Counted from the first letter of the stretch, positions 1 through 7,925 are shown. The stretch: 64,000 nucleotides of DNA from Desulfosporosinus metallidurans (GCF_001936615.1 NZ_MLBF01000009.1:62001-126000), one strand, 5' to 3'. Notes: generated from the letters alone by a model not told the origin. Numbers and translations are program-made.

Positions 1-350
1 ATAGAAGCTTGTTCGTTGGCCAAGCTAACCTCCTCCGGCCCCGGTTGATGATCGACGATCGTTTCATCCAAAGGCTGAGATCCCGCTCTACGCCGCTTAC
101 GAAGGAGATCAAGTGCCTTATTACGGGCAATGGCATATAACCAGGCTCGAAACGGATGTTCCTCCGTGTATCGAAACAGATTGCGGTAGGCAGCCAAAAA
201 TGCATCCTGCGCACAATCTAAAATCTCGTCTTCCGAACCAAGAATTCGACGTAAAAAGTGAATTAAGGGCTCCTGATAACGCTGGACAAGGCCTGCAAAT
301 TGTTCATGATGACCTGCCAGTACTTGCCGAATAATTTCGGCATCTTCCAT
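1..350 (-). CDS. ECF-type RNA polymerase sigma factor, 3' part cut by window edge
   Basis: Extracytoplasmic-function sigma-70 family member that would direct RNA polymerase to a small regulon. The visible N-terminal ~116 residues carry region 2: an opening EIIRQVLAGH helix, the QDAFLAAYRNL stretch around residues 45-55 and the FRAWLYAIARNKALDLLRKR segment typical of region 2.4. Region 4 lies beyond the window edge. I chose the ATG at 350 because it opens with the usual MEDAE-like start and has GGAG nine bases upstream. An in-frame ATG at 389 is the alternative, but its GAGGAG lies only three bases away. No anti-sigma gene is visible; any partner would lie outside the window. Confidence 0.8.
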   Translation of the reverse strand, partial: MEDAEIIRQVLAGHHEQFAGLVQRYQEPLIHFLRRILGSEDEILDCAQDAFLAAYRNLFRYTEEHPFRAWLYAIARNKALDLLRKRRRAGSQPLDETIVDHQPGPEEVSLANEQAS

Positions 351-459
351 TTTTTTAGGCTCCAATCCCGAGTTCAAACCAACTCGCATAATCTCCTCAC
401 TTTTAATACGTACGAAAATTCCAAAAGGTTTCAGGTGACTTAAGTAATTCCTTGCACTT

Positions 460-924
460 TTAGTTCTTCACTAAGCGATGAATCAATTCCTCAGGAGTGA
501 GACCCAGCGACAAATTGAACGTCCCTGCCCTAAATTTACTTTCCACCCCCATTTGATGAGCCCTCTCTATAAAGGCCACTTTGTCCTTTATCAATCCTTG
601 GGCTACCAACATATCAGCAATCGATTCCGAACTAGCTCCCTTCGGAATCACAAAATTCCGCTCAATTTGGGTAGAATTCTGGGTATCTGAAGGTGGACCT
701 TGAACAGCATGAGTCGACCCCGGATTGGGAACAGCGTCTTGGGGAGTCATGGGTGAGGCAGAAGATAGGTTTTGTTGAGTTTGTGAGTTTTGTGGCGTTG
801 GCACGGTGAGTGAGGTTTGTAACGCTAACGCTTGTCCCTGCAGCGGGGAAATGATCAAGGCCAACATCGCACTCAAAATAAACCCTGAACTCAAACCGAG
901 CCAATAGGAACGAGTTACTTTCAT
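460..924 (-). CDS. Membrane-anchored protein with MltG/YceG-like LysM-type domain
   Basis: A 154-residue protein with an N-terminal membrane segment (about residues 8-28), a long Ser/Thr/Gln/Pro-rich linker (30-85) and a compact C-terminal domain (about 88-154). That domain carries the pattern VIPKGASSESIADML ... GLIKDK ... FRAGTF ... L..GLTPEELIHRL. The pattern matches the small LysM-like domain at the front of MltG/YceG endolytic transglycosylases. The catalytic MltG domain is absent, so it is probably a cell-wall-associated accessory protein, not an enzyme. Its ATG overlaps the stop of the upstream gene by 4 bases (ATGA) with GGAG in front, so the two are translationally coupled. Family placement is by pattern only. 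Confidence 0.65.
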   Translation of the reverse strand: MKVTRSYWLGLSSGFILSAMLALIISPLQGQALALQTSLTVPTPQNSQTQQNLSSASPMTPQDAVPNPGSTHAVQGPPSDTQNSTQIERNFVIPKGASSESIADMLVAQGLIKDKVAFIERAHQMGVESKFRAGTFNLSLGLTPEELIHRLVKN

Positions 925-1415
925 CGAATTACTCCTTTGGGCTGTGTCTTCAAAACCATCTGCACAGCATCCTGGCTTAGAGATAAGTTCTGAGCAATTT
1001 CTGGTACTCGTAGCCCTCGCGCAGCCAGTTCCAATACTTCTTGGTATTTCGGTGAGATAAAGCGTGGCGGCTCAACCCCGCGATCACCTTCCCTTTGTTC
1101 ATTGTCATCCAACCTATAGAGTTTTTTAATATTTTTTCTCTTGCGTTCAATTTCAGTCAGTACATTTTCCTTAGATTTAGCGTCCTTAAATTCAGTTTCC
1201 TTAAGTTCGGCTTCCCTAAGTTCCGCTTGTTTTGCTTTTTGTACTTTGTCTTCCAGAACATTGACCTGATCTTGGACCCGAGTGATTTCTCTTTTCAAAT
1301 ACGCTAGTCCCTTTAAAGCTGTCTTGGCCTCTTCGTTAGGTGAATTTTGCCAGCGCCAACCCAAGAACAAAAACACTACTCCTAGAAAAAATAAAATGAT
1401 CGGTAAAATTCCCAC
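921..1415 (-). CDS. Small single-pass membrane protein with coiled coil and C-terminal HTH-like segment
   Basis: 164 residues. A hydrophobic N-terminal helix (about 3-19) is followed by a charged, strongly heptad-like stretch (about 25-100) with a run of E/K/A repeats. The C-terminal ~45 residues (YQEVLELAARGLRVPEIAQNLSLSQDAV region) resemble the end of SwrB/DUF6115-type proteins and, more loosely, a helix-turn-helix. Starts at a GTG at 1415 with AAGGAGG six to seven bases upstream. Co-transcribed with the MltG-like gene downstream (4-base overlap). The function is unknown; with a membrane anchor, the HTH-like segment is more likely a protein-binding motif than a DNA-binding one. Confidence 0.6.
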   Translation of the reverse strand: MGILPIILFFLGVVFLFLGWRWQNSPNEEAKTALKGLAYLKREITRVQDQVNVLEDKVQKAKQAELREAELKETEFKDAKSKENVLTEIERKRKNIKKLYRLDDNEQREGDRGVEPPRFISPKYQEVLELAARGLRVPEIAQNLSLSQDAVQMVLKTQPKGVIR

Positions 1416-1612
1416 CCATATTCCTCCTTCGTTCCTACAAAACCCGCAATAGCCTTACTACATTCGGCAGATTGGGTGGGTTCATTCTGAAATTTTTGCA
1501 TAAAAGGATATTCGCGAAAGAGAGTAGTTCTCCTGCAAAAAGTAACTTAATCTACAAATCTTCTTCCCAGGTGCGTCACTTTACTTAGAGAACCTGGCTT
1601 CTTCACTATGAC

Positions 1613-2368
1613 TCAGGGTGCTTTGTCTATCACTTTAGACCCTTGGTCTAAACCTTGTTTACTAAAGTAGACACTTAGACCTCGAAAGATGGCAATTGCC
1701 AGCTTTTGTTGATAGTCTGGGGTCGTCAATAACTGTTCTTCGCCTAAGTTTGAAAGAAAACCCACTTCGACGGTTACTGCAGCTTGATGCGCTTTTTTCA
1801 ACACATAGATATCTTGATTTCCTTTGATTACTCTTTTGCCATTAGTCATGATATTGAGCTCCTGTTGAATCGATTGAGCCAATAGCTTTCCTTCTTGAGA
1901 ATCCGAATGATAAAACGTCTGAGCTCCCGTCAGTTTGGGGTTCGGAAAACTATTAGCATGAATGCTTAGATATACATCGGCCTGGGTATCCATGCCCAGT
2001 TGGATTCGTTGTGCCAAATCCTCTCGTTTCCGTTTTAAGAGCCCTTGTGACGTTCCTAGGTCGCGGTCATCCTCACGAACCATAATTGTTTTAGCCCCAC
2101 TTTGTTGTACCAGAGCTTGTAATCGTTTGGACACGCCCAAGGTAATATCTTTTTCCAAGACCTTGCTTTGGCCAACGGCACCTGGATCCACTCCACCATG
2201 ACCTGCATCAATCACCACGACTCTATTTCCTAAGGTCCAACTCCAGATTTTCTGATCCTGCCCACTTAAACCCCACCTGAGGAATAAGCTTAACAGAAGC
2301 ACAACTACAATTCCTAAAACCCCTTTACGACGTTTCAAACTCACAACCCATAAAGGTTTCATTCCCAT
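1613..2368 (-). CDS. cwlD: N-acetylmuramoyl-L-alanine amidase CwlD
   Basis: Zinc amidase of the Amidase_3 family that removes peptide side chains from muramic acid. In endospore formers CwlD makes the muramic-lactam of the spore cortex. An N-terminal signal/membrane segment (about 14-32) precedes the catalytic domain. Zinc and catalytic residues are recognisable: His in DAGHGG (about 55), Glu in VLEKDITL (about 70), His in LSIHANS (about 138) and Glu in TVEVGFLSN (about 200). The length of 251 matches the family. It stands alone here; in related genomes cwlD follows the rplM-rpsI end of the ribosomal cluster, and about 5.5 kb of accessory DNA now separates them. Confidence 0.93.
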   Translation of the reverse strand: MGMKPLWVVSLKRRKGVLGIVVVLLLSLFLRWGLSGQDQKIWSWTLGNRVVVIDAGHGGVDPGAVGQSKVLEKDITLGVSKRLQALVQQSGAKTIMVREDDRDLGTSQGLLKRKREDLAQRIQLGMDTQADVYLSIHANSFPNPKLTGAQTFYHSDSQEGKLLAQSIQQELNIMTNGKRVIKGNQDIYVLKKAHQAAVTVEVGFLSNLGEEQLLTTPDYQQKLAIAIFRGLSVYFSKQGLDQGSKVIDKAP

Positions 2369-2504
2369 CCTCCTTCATCCAGTCTACCCCGTCTAACCTT
2401 ATGGGAGAGACATTCGGAATATACGTAGAGCTTGTCAGAAAAGATGGAGAAACGCCTTAGTTGCACTGCCACCCGAAACATATACTTTCTAACTGGCACC
2501 AGAA

Positions 2505-2530
2505 AAAGGAAGGGATTAATCCCTTCCTTT
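2505..2530 (-). terminator. Perfect 26-bp palindrome, terminator-like on minus strand
   Basis: An 11-bp arm (2505-2515) pairs perfectly with 2520-2530 around TTAA. On the minus strand the hairpin runs into TTTTT, as expected of an intrinsic terminator. It lies about 140 bases upstream of cwlD and could end transcripts coming from the DUF1657 side. Confidence 0.5.
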
Positions 2531-2877
2531 GATCGTAAACACATGATTCTGTACATGCAATTTTGTACGGAATGTTTTCGCAGTGACGTGCATTGACGCA
2601 CCCAATCCTTCTACTATACCCCTTTTTTACCTGGAGTAAAACTCGTTAATTAATCCGTCAAGCTTTTTCGCTAACCCCTACCACTCTCGTGTCCGTAAGA
2701 TCTTTATCCGAAGCTATCTTTTGCATTTTGCAATCTCAATTCTTCTATTCGTTCGAGGACCGTTAATTTCACTCTTAGAACATCTTCTTTCGCAACAATT
2801 AGCACACTCGGATATTCTAGTACTATGTAGCGGCAATATCAGCCGTATAAAAGGTAATGTTTTGTCGGAATATGAAA

Positions 2878-2913
2878 AGAGTAAGGCCCCCATATTACGA
2901 TGGTCCTTACTCT
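2878..2913 (-). terminator. Terminator downstream of the DUF1657 gene
   Basis: AGAGTAAGG at 2878-2886 pairs with CCTTACTCT at 2905-2913 (9 bp, ~18-base loop). On the minus strand the hairpin is followed by a TTTTC tract. It begins 28 bases after the stop of the DUF1657 gene. Confidence 0.6.
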
Positions 2914-2941
2914 AGCTTTTGGAGCCCAGTTTTCATGTGTT

Positions 2942-3151
2942 CTAGCTTAAAGGCTTATTCATAGCGTTATTCTGAGTTACGTAATTCAACCGTCCTCTAA
3001 GTTGCCCAACATGACGTTCCATATCACTGGACATATCCTTAAACATTTGTTTAGCGGATTCGTCCAGGGTTGAGACCGAAAAAGTTTCGTAAGTTCCAAG
3101 TGCCGATTGTGCAGCGGCTACTGCTTTTTCCAAGTCTGCTTGAATAGTCAA
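2942..3151 (-). CDS. DUF1657 domain small protein
   Basis: A 69-residue helical protein. The pattern (AVAAAQSALGTYETFSVSTL then AKQMFKDMSSDMERHVGQLRGRL) matches the DUF1657 family. These proteins are small, usually ~65-70 residues, and in spore formers often sit near spoVA and DUF421 genes. I placed the start at the TTG at 3151 because AGGAGG lies seven bases upstream and the family begins just there. A longer reading to 3190 has no ribosome-binding site. No spoVA neighbour is present here. The biochemical role is unknown. Confidence 0.8.
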   Translation of the reverse strand: MTIQADLEKAVAAAQSALGTYETFSVSTLDESAKQMFKDMSSDMERHVGQLRGRLNYVTQNNAMNKPLS

Positions 3152-3396
3152 ATTAATTCCTCCTAACTCTTTGAGATTTATTATGTACATTGTTCTTTTT
3201 TCTATACATCAGCTTATTCGGACCGCTTTAGTCTATTTTTAATCCTGGATTCAATTTGTTATGCGGAAGGTCAATGACAAAACATGCCAGCTTACAGACT
3301 TAGTACTTGGTTAATAGAATTAGAATGGTAGATTAGGCTTCTTGAAGAAATACAGCCACTAACTTACAAGAAGTTATCCGTTCCATTTATATAACA

Positions 3397-3427
3397 AAAA
3401 GGGCGAGCTTGACGAGCTCCCCCTTTT
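3397..3427 (-). terminator. Intrinsic-terminator-like hairpin
   Basis: AAAAGGG-C-GAGCT pairs with AGCTC-C-CCCTTTT around a 5-base loop, with one mismatch. The minus strand continues with TTTTT. There is no obvious gene just upstream on that strand; it may be a leftover of a lost gene. Confidence 0.45.
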
Positions 3428-3473
3428 CTACATCTTATACCAAAAACCATTTGTACATATCCAGCTTAAACTA
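3412..3473. repeat. Diverged direct repeat, copy 1
   Basis: About 60 bases sharing the core TTCTACATCTTATAC, AAAAACCA and CAGCT-AAACT, in the same order and orientation, with 4124-4183. Overall identity is roughly three quarters by eye. On the minus strand both copies can be read as the end of a short hydrophobic C-terminus (KWFL...), so they may be remnants of a duplicated gene. Confidence 0.5.
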
Positions 3474-3681
3474 ATCTCGTAACCTTTTTGGACAAGCAAG
3501 CATGAGAAGAGGCTTCCAGAGCGTGCTGATTTGGATAAAATTTCACTCTACTCCACTTGTATGAGGTGCGCTTGATTTGTTACGAGGCTAGCACACTGAT
3601 TGCTATTAATATCCATATATTGTATTAAGCTTTCATGGAAGCTCTGACTAAATAATGAATATCGGGAGGTGAGCGGGTGAA

Positions 3682-3978
3682 TTGAGAACAGGTCTTAACC
3701 ATGTGCACGGTTTTTCTTTTGTAACATCAGTCAATGATCAACACTCTCACACTATGGCAGGGGAGACTAGTTTGGGGGTAGCATACGGCGTCTCTCATGT
3801 CCACTGTTACAAGGGGACCACTTCGTGGAACAGAGGGCATGTGCATTACTATTCAGGTATTACTGGCCCTGCAGTTTATCTGGCTGATGGTTCTCATGTG
3901 CATTGTCACAGAGGCACAACAGCGATGGAGTATAACCATAGTCACTATTATTGTGGCACTGATTATCCGTCTTGTTAA
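3682..3978 (+). CDS. Histidine-rich YmaF-like protein
   Basis: 98 residues with a periodic H-x-H pattern: HVH at about 8, HSH at 22, HVH at 39, HVH at 53, HVH at 72 and HSH at 86. Each is followed by aromatic/Gly residues such as YYSG, CYKGTT or CHRGTT. This is the repeat signature of the YmaF family (PF12788), predicted to form a beta-rich repeat fold of unknown function. The clustered histidines plus four cysteines suggest metal binding, but that is inference. The start is the TTG at 3682 with GGGAGGTGAG upstream; no ATG fits. It is one of only a few plus-strand genes in this part of the window. Confidence 0.72.
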   Translation: MRTGLNHVHGFSFVTSVNDQHSHTMAGETSLGVAYGVSHVHCYKGTTSWNRGHVHYYSGITGPAVYLADGSHVHCHRGTTAMEYNHSHYYCGTDYPSC

Positions 3979-4090
3979 TCGCATCTAAATTCTTCAGCTA
4001 TTGGAAGAAAAAGGTCTTAAAGGGCATAAGCACAAGAAATAAAATATGACCACGAAATGAGTCTACTCATTTTCTAGGCAACCAATCAGA

Positions 4091-4119
4091 AAAGCCGTCC
4101 ATATCTTATGGGCGGCTTT
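4091..4119 (+). terminator. Hairpin downstream of the YmaF-like gene
   Basis: A 10-bp stem (4091-4100 with 4110-4119, one T-G pair) with a 9-base loop, about 110 bases after the YmaF stop. The following tract is only CTT, so termination would be weak. Confidence 0.4.
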
Positions 4120-4123
4120 CTTA

Positions 4124-4183
4124 ACGGGCTCTCCACTTCTACATCTTATACAAAAACCACTTACAAGCACTCAGCTCAAACTT
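4124..4183. repeat. Diverged direct repeat, copy 2
   Basis: Partner of 3412-3473. Like copy 1 it follows a G/C hairpin directly. The two copies bracket the YmaF-like gene. No target-site duplication or transposase is visible. Confidence 0.5.
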
Positions 4184-4332
4184 AACATGAGATGGGATAA
4201 AAACTAGATATTACCCATCATCAAACCAACCAAATCCTCAGGAGTTATCTTATTACCATTTATTTATTGCGAATTTCCAGCTCGCTTTCCTTGAATTTTC
4301 CATTCCTACATCTTGAATTCCGAGAGGCTATA

Positions 4333-4449
4333 TTAGAATACAATTCCCATAGCGATAAGCAGAAGAATAATTACGACAACTACAGCAATTCCTTCAAAAT
4401 GAAATTTATCGCGACGACAATCATCTACATCAACACCACCGAATGCCAT
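4333..4449 (-). CDS. Putative 38-aa hydrophobic small protein
   Basis: A short frame with a polar Asp/Arg-rich N-terminus (MAFGGVDVDDCRRDKFHF) followed by a single membrane segment of Val/Ile/Leu ending MGIVF. This is the look of the YjcZ-type and other small sporulation-associated membrane peptides. The ATG at 4449 has GGCGG eight bases upstream; an ATG at 4455 is also possible. The upstream open frame to 4569 has no site of its own. No homologue is recognised by name. Confidence 0.45.
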   Translation of the reverse strand: MAFGGVDVDDCRRDKFHFEGIAVVVVIILLLIAMGIVF

Positions 4450-4601
4450 TTGCATTTCCGCCTTTAACTTACTTGCAAAATAAGGGGAAAGCTGTCTCAT
4501 AAAAATAAATAGGCCCCTACCATAATAGTAAGGGCCTTGGTGCATTCCGACCAACTCATCTATCGACACTCCAATGCACGCTGCTAACTGAACAAGAGTG
4601 G

Positions 4602-4815
4602 TTAGGCATTGATGAAATTTACATCATAAGGCCAAGGTGCGTGATAACTAATATCCAAGATAACACCATCATCGATATTCTTCGAATAGCCTCAATTTTC
4701 TAGGTTCTGATACGCCTTCATTATTGGATGCAAGGAAATATTTAACAGCAAGAAACTCTTTTCCTGACTTAAGTCCATTATCAGGTAAGTATTACTCTTC
4801 AAATTTCAACATTAA
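4602..4815 (-). pseudogene. Possible decayed gene fragment of unknown family
   Basis: One minus-strand frame reads as protein-like sequence (... MKAYQNLEN) up to a TGA. It then continues in the same frame as GYSKNIDDGVILD and ISYHAPWPYDV before a TAA at 4604-4602. The internal stop and lack of a credible start suggest a relic. I do not recognise the family, and chance cannot be excluded for so short a stretch. Confidence 0.25.
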
Positions 4816-4878
4816 CTTGTAACCTTTTGTATTACGTTTACACTCTATATATCAGAACAATGTGAAAGGGGAATTTTT

Positions 4879-5085
4879 GTGAAAAAACTAATACCCATAC
4901 TTCTAACTATCTTTATGCTAATGGGGACCCCAGTAGCTTTAGGAGCTACGTCAACCCAACTTAGCGGGATTGGAGTCGTAAAGCCTAATGCTTACCAAAC
5001 TATTTCAGGGGGAAAATACTTAGTATTTCAAGAGGATATAACTACAGAGTATTTGCACAACACACATCATTGGATGGTGGTATAA
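4879..5085 (+). CDS. Small secreted protein, probably truncated by a frameshift
   Basis: 68 residues opening with a clear Sec signal peptide: KK, a hydrophobic core, then a likely cut after VALGA near residue 23. The GTG start at 4879 has AAAGGGG upstream. After about residue 55 this frame gives YLHNTHHWMVV and a stop. One frame over, the DNA reads VFAQHTSLDGGISESGQSY and continues to 5128, which fits a secreted beta-strand protein better. A single lost base near 5048 would explain this. The family is not recognised. Confidence 0.5.
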   Translation: MKKLIPILLTIFMLMGTPVALGATSTQLSGIGVVKPNAYQTISGGKYLVFQEDITTEYLHNTHHWMVV

Positions 5086-5183
5086 GCGAGAGTGGTCAAT
5101 CTTATTCGGAAGCGATATATATTCAATAATCTTAAACGTTACTCAGTTGGGAATGTGAGTACACTCTTTAATACTGCGTTATA

Positions 5184-5228
5184 TAACTAATAAGAATACC
5201 ACGGATCCCGTGGTATTCTTATTAGTTA
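5184..5228 (-). terminator. 21-bp perfect inverted repeat with 3-base loop
   Basis: Arms 5184-5204 and 5208-5228 match perfectly (TAACTAATAAGAATACCACGG and its complement) around ATC. The minus-strand arm contains the stop codon of the 45-aa gene at 5222-5359. The T-run after the hairpin is weak on both strands. It could serve as a bidirectional end between the converging genes at 4879 and 5222. Confidence 0.55.
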
Positions 5229-5359
5229 ATAGATTCTGCGATCTTGATGATCTCTTGCTCGGTTATTACTCCTGTGATTTGTAGCAAAAGCCCTCTCAAT
5301 TGCCAATTCAGAGTATTGGAGGATCGCTCGAGGCTAGTTAGCGCGGTGATGAAATACAT
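5222..5359 (-). CDS. Putative 45-aa conserved-looking small protein
   Basis: A frame of 45 residues beginning MYFITALTSLERSSNTLNW and continuing QLRGLLLQITGVITEQEII, then KIAESIN. It has balanced composition, two amphipathic helices and AAAGGA about nine bases before the ATG at 5359. It is too orderly for chance but I cannot name a family. It ends inside a 21-bp palindrome. Confidence 0.4.
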   Translation of the reverse strand: MYFITALTSLERSSNTLNWQLRGLLLQITGVITEQEIIKIAESIN

Positions 5360-5720
5360 GGTGATTATCCTTTCATGAAGAAAATGGTAAAACTGTCGGA
5401 ATACTATTTTCTTCCTAAATTAGGATTTAATGAACGGGCGTTGGTTTGAGTCTGTATCCAAGATGAACAGGAATGTGAAAAACAGGAACAATAAAAGAGC
5501 CACACCGTTTCCGATGGGGTCGAAGCTAAAAGAGAGGTTTCTTATTGCTATTCTACCCTGACTAAGTGACCCCCTTGTTGGTTCCCATTGCCAATGTTCG
5601 ACCGGGTTTTGACGTTATCCCACTTGGCCGATCCCTTTAGCCATGTTTAGAGACTAACCGCACACATCCCTGCTTGGGAAGCACAAGGGTGCGCCTATTT
5701 ATTCCGGTAGAACGTATGAC
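5360..5720. other. Intergenic region, no supported gene
   Basis: Downstream of the HD-GYP gene. A 7-bp inverted repeat (5551-5557 with 5706-5712) encloses 148 bases rich in short G/C helices on the minus strand, so a structured RNA or remnant mobile-element end is possible. It matches no riboswitch class I know; in particular I see no c-di-GMP aptamer. Confidence 0.3.
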
Positions 5721-6785
5721 CTATACTAAGATACTCTCAATAAAAGTGGTATGATTCTCCACAAGATTATATTCTCTGGCTTTAACAAATGCAGTTAAAG
5801 TATCATCACCCGCTAAAACCCTTATAATCGGTCGCATTGGTAGACTTTTATTTTGATCCACAACAATACCAATTTCTCCAGTATTAAGTTTAACTGTACA
5901 TCCGGTTGGATAGGCAGCCACATGTTTTAAGAACATTACAACAAGATCCTGGGGAAAAAGCGTACCAGCACTCCCCATCACGATTTCGCAAGCCTCATGC
6001 GGTAACATTTTTTGATGTCCAGGCGCTCCATTAACCAAGTTATCGTAAAAATCAGCGATACCGACAATTTGAGCCAGGTGATGAATACGTTCTCCGATTA
6101 ATTGACGGGGATATCCACTGCCGTTCATCCGTTCGTGATGTTGTAAAGCGACATGGGCACTTAAAAGACTTAGTTCGCGTTTAGCTTTTAAAATCTCAAA
6201 GCCATTCACAGTGTGCGTTTGATAAAGAGAAGTTTCCTGAGATGTCAACGGAACTCTTTTGTGAATAAGCTGTTTCGGCTGTTTAACTGTGCCAATGTCA
6301 TGCAGTAAAGCACCGATGGCCAGAGCCTCCAAATTTTCCCTATTTAACCCTAGAGCCTTACCTAAAACAGTAGCAAGCACACACACGCTGACCGCGTGAG
6401 AGAACATTTGGTTGTCGAAGCTGCGCATATCCACAAGGCTTAAAAATATTTCCTTCTGGTAAAGAATATCTTCCACAACGTTGTTAATGGCCTTTTTTAC
6501 TTCAAAGCCACTGAAATCTTTACCCAATCTGACTGCTTCACTCGACTGTTCGAAGGACATGATCGCCTCCCGACGATGTTCCTCTGATACAACATCCTCG
6601 ATAATAATATCTCGTGTCTCTTCATCATCAATGTAGATAATACTTATTCCTAGCTCTCTTAATCGTGCAATGTAAGGTAAAGTGAGAAGGACTCCCCGCT
6701 CCAGCAGGACTCGCCCCTGTCCAGAATAAATCGTCCGACCCATCATATCTCCTACTTTAAGACTGTTTACACTTACTTGGCGCAT
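5721..6785 (-). CDS. HD-GYP domain cyclic-di-GMP phosphodiesterase
   Basis: 354 residues. The N-terminal ~120 residues contain a GRTIYSGQGRVLL-type module often seen ahead of HD-GYP domains. The HD-GYP domain spans about 125-300, with HDIG near 165, then HH and NGSGYP near 213-220, and ADFYD near 240. These are the metal ligands and the GYP signature of c-di-GMP-degrading enzymes. The C-terminal ~60 residues form a small beta-rich extension (TGEIGIVV). No receiver or membrane domain is present, so it is a cytoplasmic enzyme or c-di-GMP effector. The ATG has AGGAGTG upstream. It stands alone between degraded DNA on both sides. Confidence 0.9.
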   Translation of the reverse strand: MRQVSVNSLKVGDMMGRTIYSGQGRVLLERGVLLTLPYIARLRELGISIIYIDDEETRDIIIEDVVSEEHRREAIMSFEQSSEAVRLGKDFSGFEVKKAINNVVEDILYQKEIFLSLVDMRSFDNQMFSHAVSVCVLATVLGKALGLNRENLEALAIGALLHDIGTVKQPKQLIHKRVPLTSQETSLYQTHTVNGFEILKAKRELSLLSAHVALQHHERMNGSGYPRQLIGERIHHLAQIVGIADFYDNLVNGAPGHQKMLPHEACEIVMGSAGTLFPQDLVVMFLKHVAAYPTGCTVKLNTGEIGIVVDQNKSLPMRPIIRVLAGDDTLTAFVKAREYNLVENHTTFIESILV

Positions 6786-6986
6786 CAGTAAGACACTCCT
6801 TTAAATATGAACCTCAAACCCTATATTAATACATATATACCCTAGCAATTATAAAACAACTAAGCTGCATAATCCACCTTATTAAGGCATTAGGGAAAAA
6901 GGTCCCTAACTGACTAGGTCCTATGCCCTAATCGAAATTTGATCAACCTCCCGAGCTCTAATAAGAGCTTCTTTTTCATTAATTTA

Positions 6987-7826
6987 TTACATGAATTGCT
7001 CATCCGGTATATGCACGATCAACCGAGCAATAAATTCTTCGACCGTTAGCTTTTCACGCTTTTCTTGTCCGTCCGTTTTGTCATGATACCGAAACGTTAC
7101 ATATTGACCGTCATACTCTTCTATCCGACTCAACGCTATTGCGGGTCGACGAATATACCGACCTATATATCCTATTTGCACCTTTACATTCCCTTTCTGT
7201 TTCGGTGCATAAACGTAAAATCCATCGCCATTGGCTTTTAAGCCTTTTGTAATAAGGATTGTACTTCCTTTTTTTCTCTCTCATTTAGAGATCTACGAAT
7301 CAATTTTAAGACAACCGTTTGCCATTGTTTTCGGAGCATTTCGAATGGAATATAGTCATAGACCTTCCATTCTCCATTCTTCTTCATTCCACCCATGGTT
7401 ACAAGCATATGAACATGCGGATTAAAATTCATTCGTGCCCCAAATGTATGCAATCCTGCTATTATTCCTGGAAGATAACTCTTAGGCCCTCATCGATCGT
7501 AAATATGACATGGCGATGGTTGACTTGAAGTACATCATCAGCTATTAGTCGGCTCCACTCCTCTGTTTCGCCACTGGAACAGGTCGTGCAAAACCTTCCT
7601 TTACACCGATAGGGAACTATTTTTATATCGGGGCAGCCTCGCATACTAAAAGTTTGAAACCGTGTTTAGGGTCTCCACACTTACGAAATTTCTCAACTTC
7701 TTTGACTACAACAGACTTAATACGTTTACCGTATTTTTGGACGAAAGCGTCCCAGTGTCCGTGTGTATCAAAAAATATCTGCTTTAAAACATTTGCTTCC
7801 ATAAACTTAGCATACCAAATTCGCAA
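6987..7826 (-). pseudogene. Broken IS91-like (Y2/putative transposase) gene
   Basis: Four minus-strand pieces line up in order as one transposase. They are KQIFFDTHGHWDAFVQKYGK to KLLVCEAA (7826-7623), VPYRCKGRFCTTCSSGETEEW to DEGLR (7644-7462), LHTFGARMNFNPHVHMLVTMGG to LLQKA (from about 7470 to 7238) and IGRYIRRPA to IPDEQF (7181-6987). The zinc-ribbon cysteines and the HxH motif (NPHVHM) of IS91-type enzymes are visible. Frames shift between pieces. About 50 codons are missing between the DEGLRVIF and PGIIAGLHTFG parts, and the end is truncated. It is inactive. It sits between rpsI and HD-GYP, where related genomes keep the rpsI-cwlD junction. Confidence 0.8.
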
Positions 7827-7879
7827 GTAAAGGGGTACCCTCTGGCACTCCTTTACTTATACTTTCTGATTATATAAGG

Positions 7880-7909
7880 AAACCCCCAAACCACAAGGTT
7901 TGGGGGTTT
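7880..7909 (-). terminator. Terminator of the rplM-rpsI operon
   Basis: A 13-bp perfect stem (AAACCCCCAAACC and its complement) with an ACAA loop, 16 bases after the rpsI stop. T-rich tracts follow on both strands, so it may also act on plus-strand transcripts. Confidence 0.85.
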
Positions 7910-7925
7910 TGCGTTTTCCTGACAA

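Larger units (their letters stand above)
2369..2941. other. Intergenic stretch without a supported gene
   Basis: Between cwlD and the DUF1657 gene I see two hairpins (listed separately) and no convincing reading frame. Open stretches at 2359-2601 (minus) and 2721-2915 (plus) lack ribosome-binding sites and protein-like composition. Confidence 0.5.

Noticed and set aside
2359..2601. 80-aa minus-strand open frame upstream of cwlD
   Set aside because: No ribosome-binding site, odd composition, and it runs through a perfect palindrome with terminator features.
2721..2915. 64-aa plus-strand open frame
   Set aside because: No ribosome-binding site; it ends inside the terminator of the DUF1657 gene on the other strand.
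5360..5720. c-di-GMP riboswitch near the HD-GYP gene
   Set aside because: The region is downstream of the gene and lacks the conserved GEMM core; only a loose 7-bp inverted repeat is visible.
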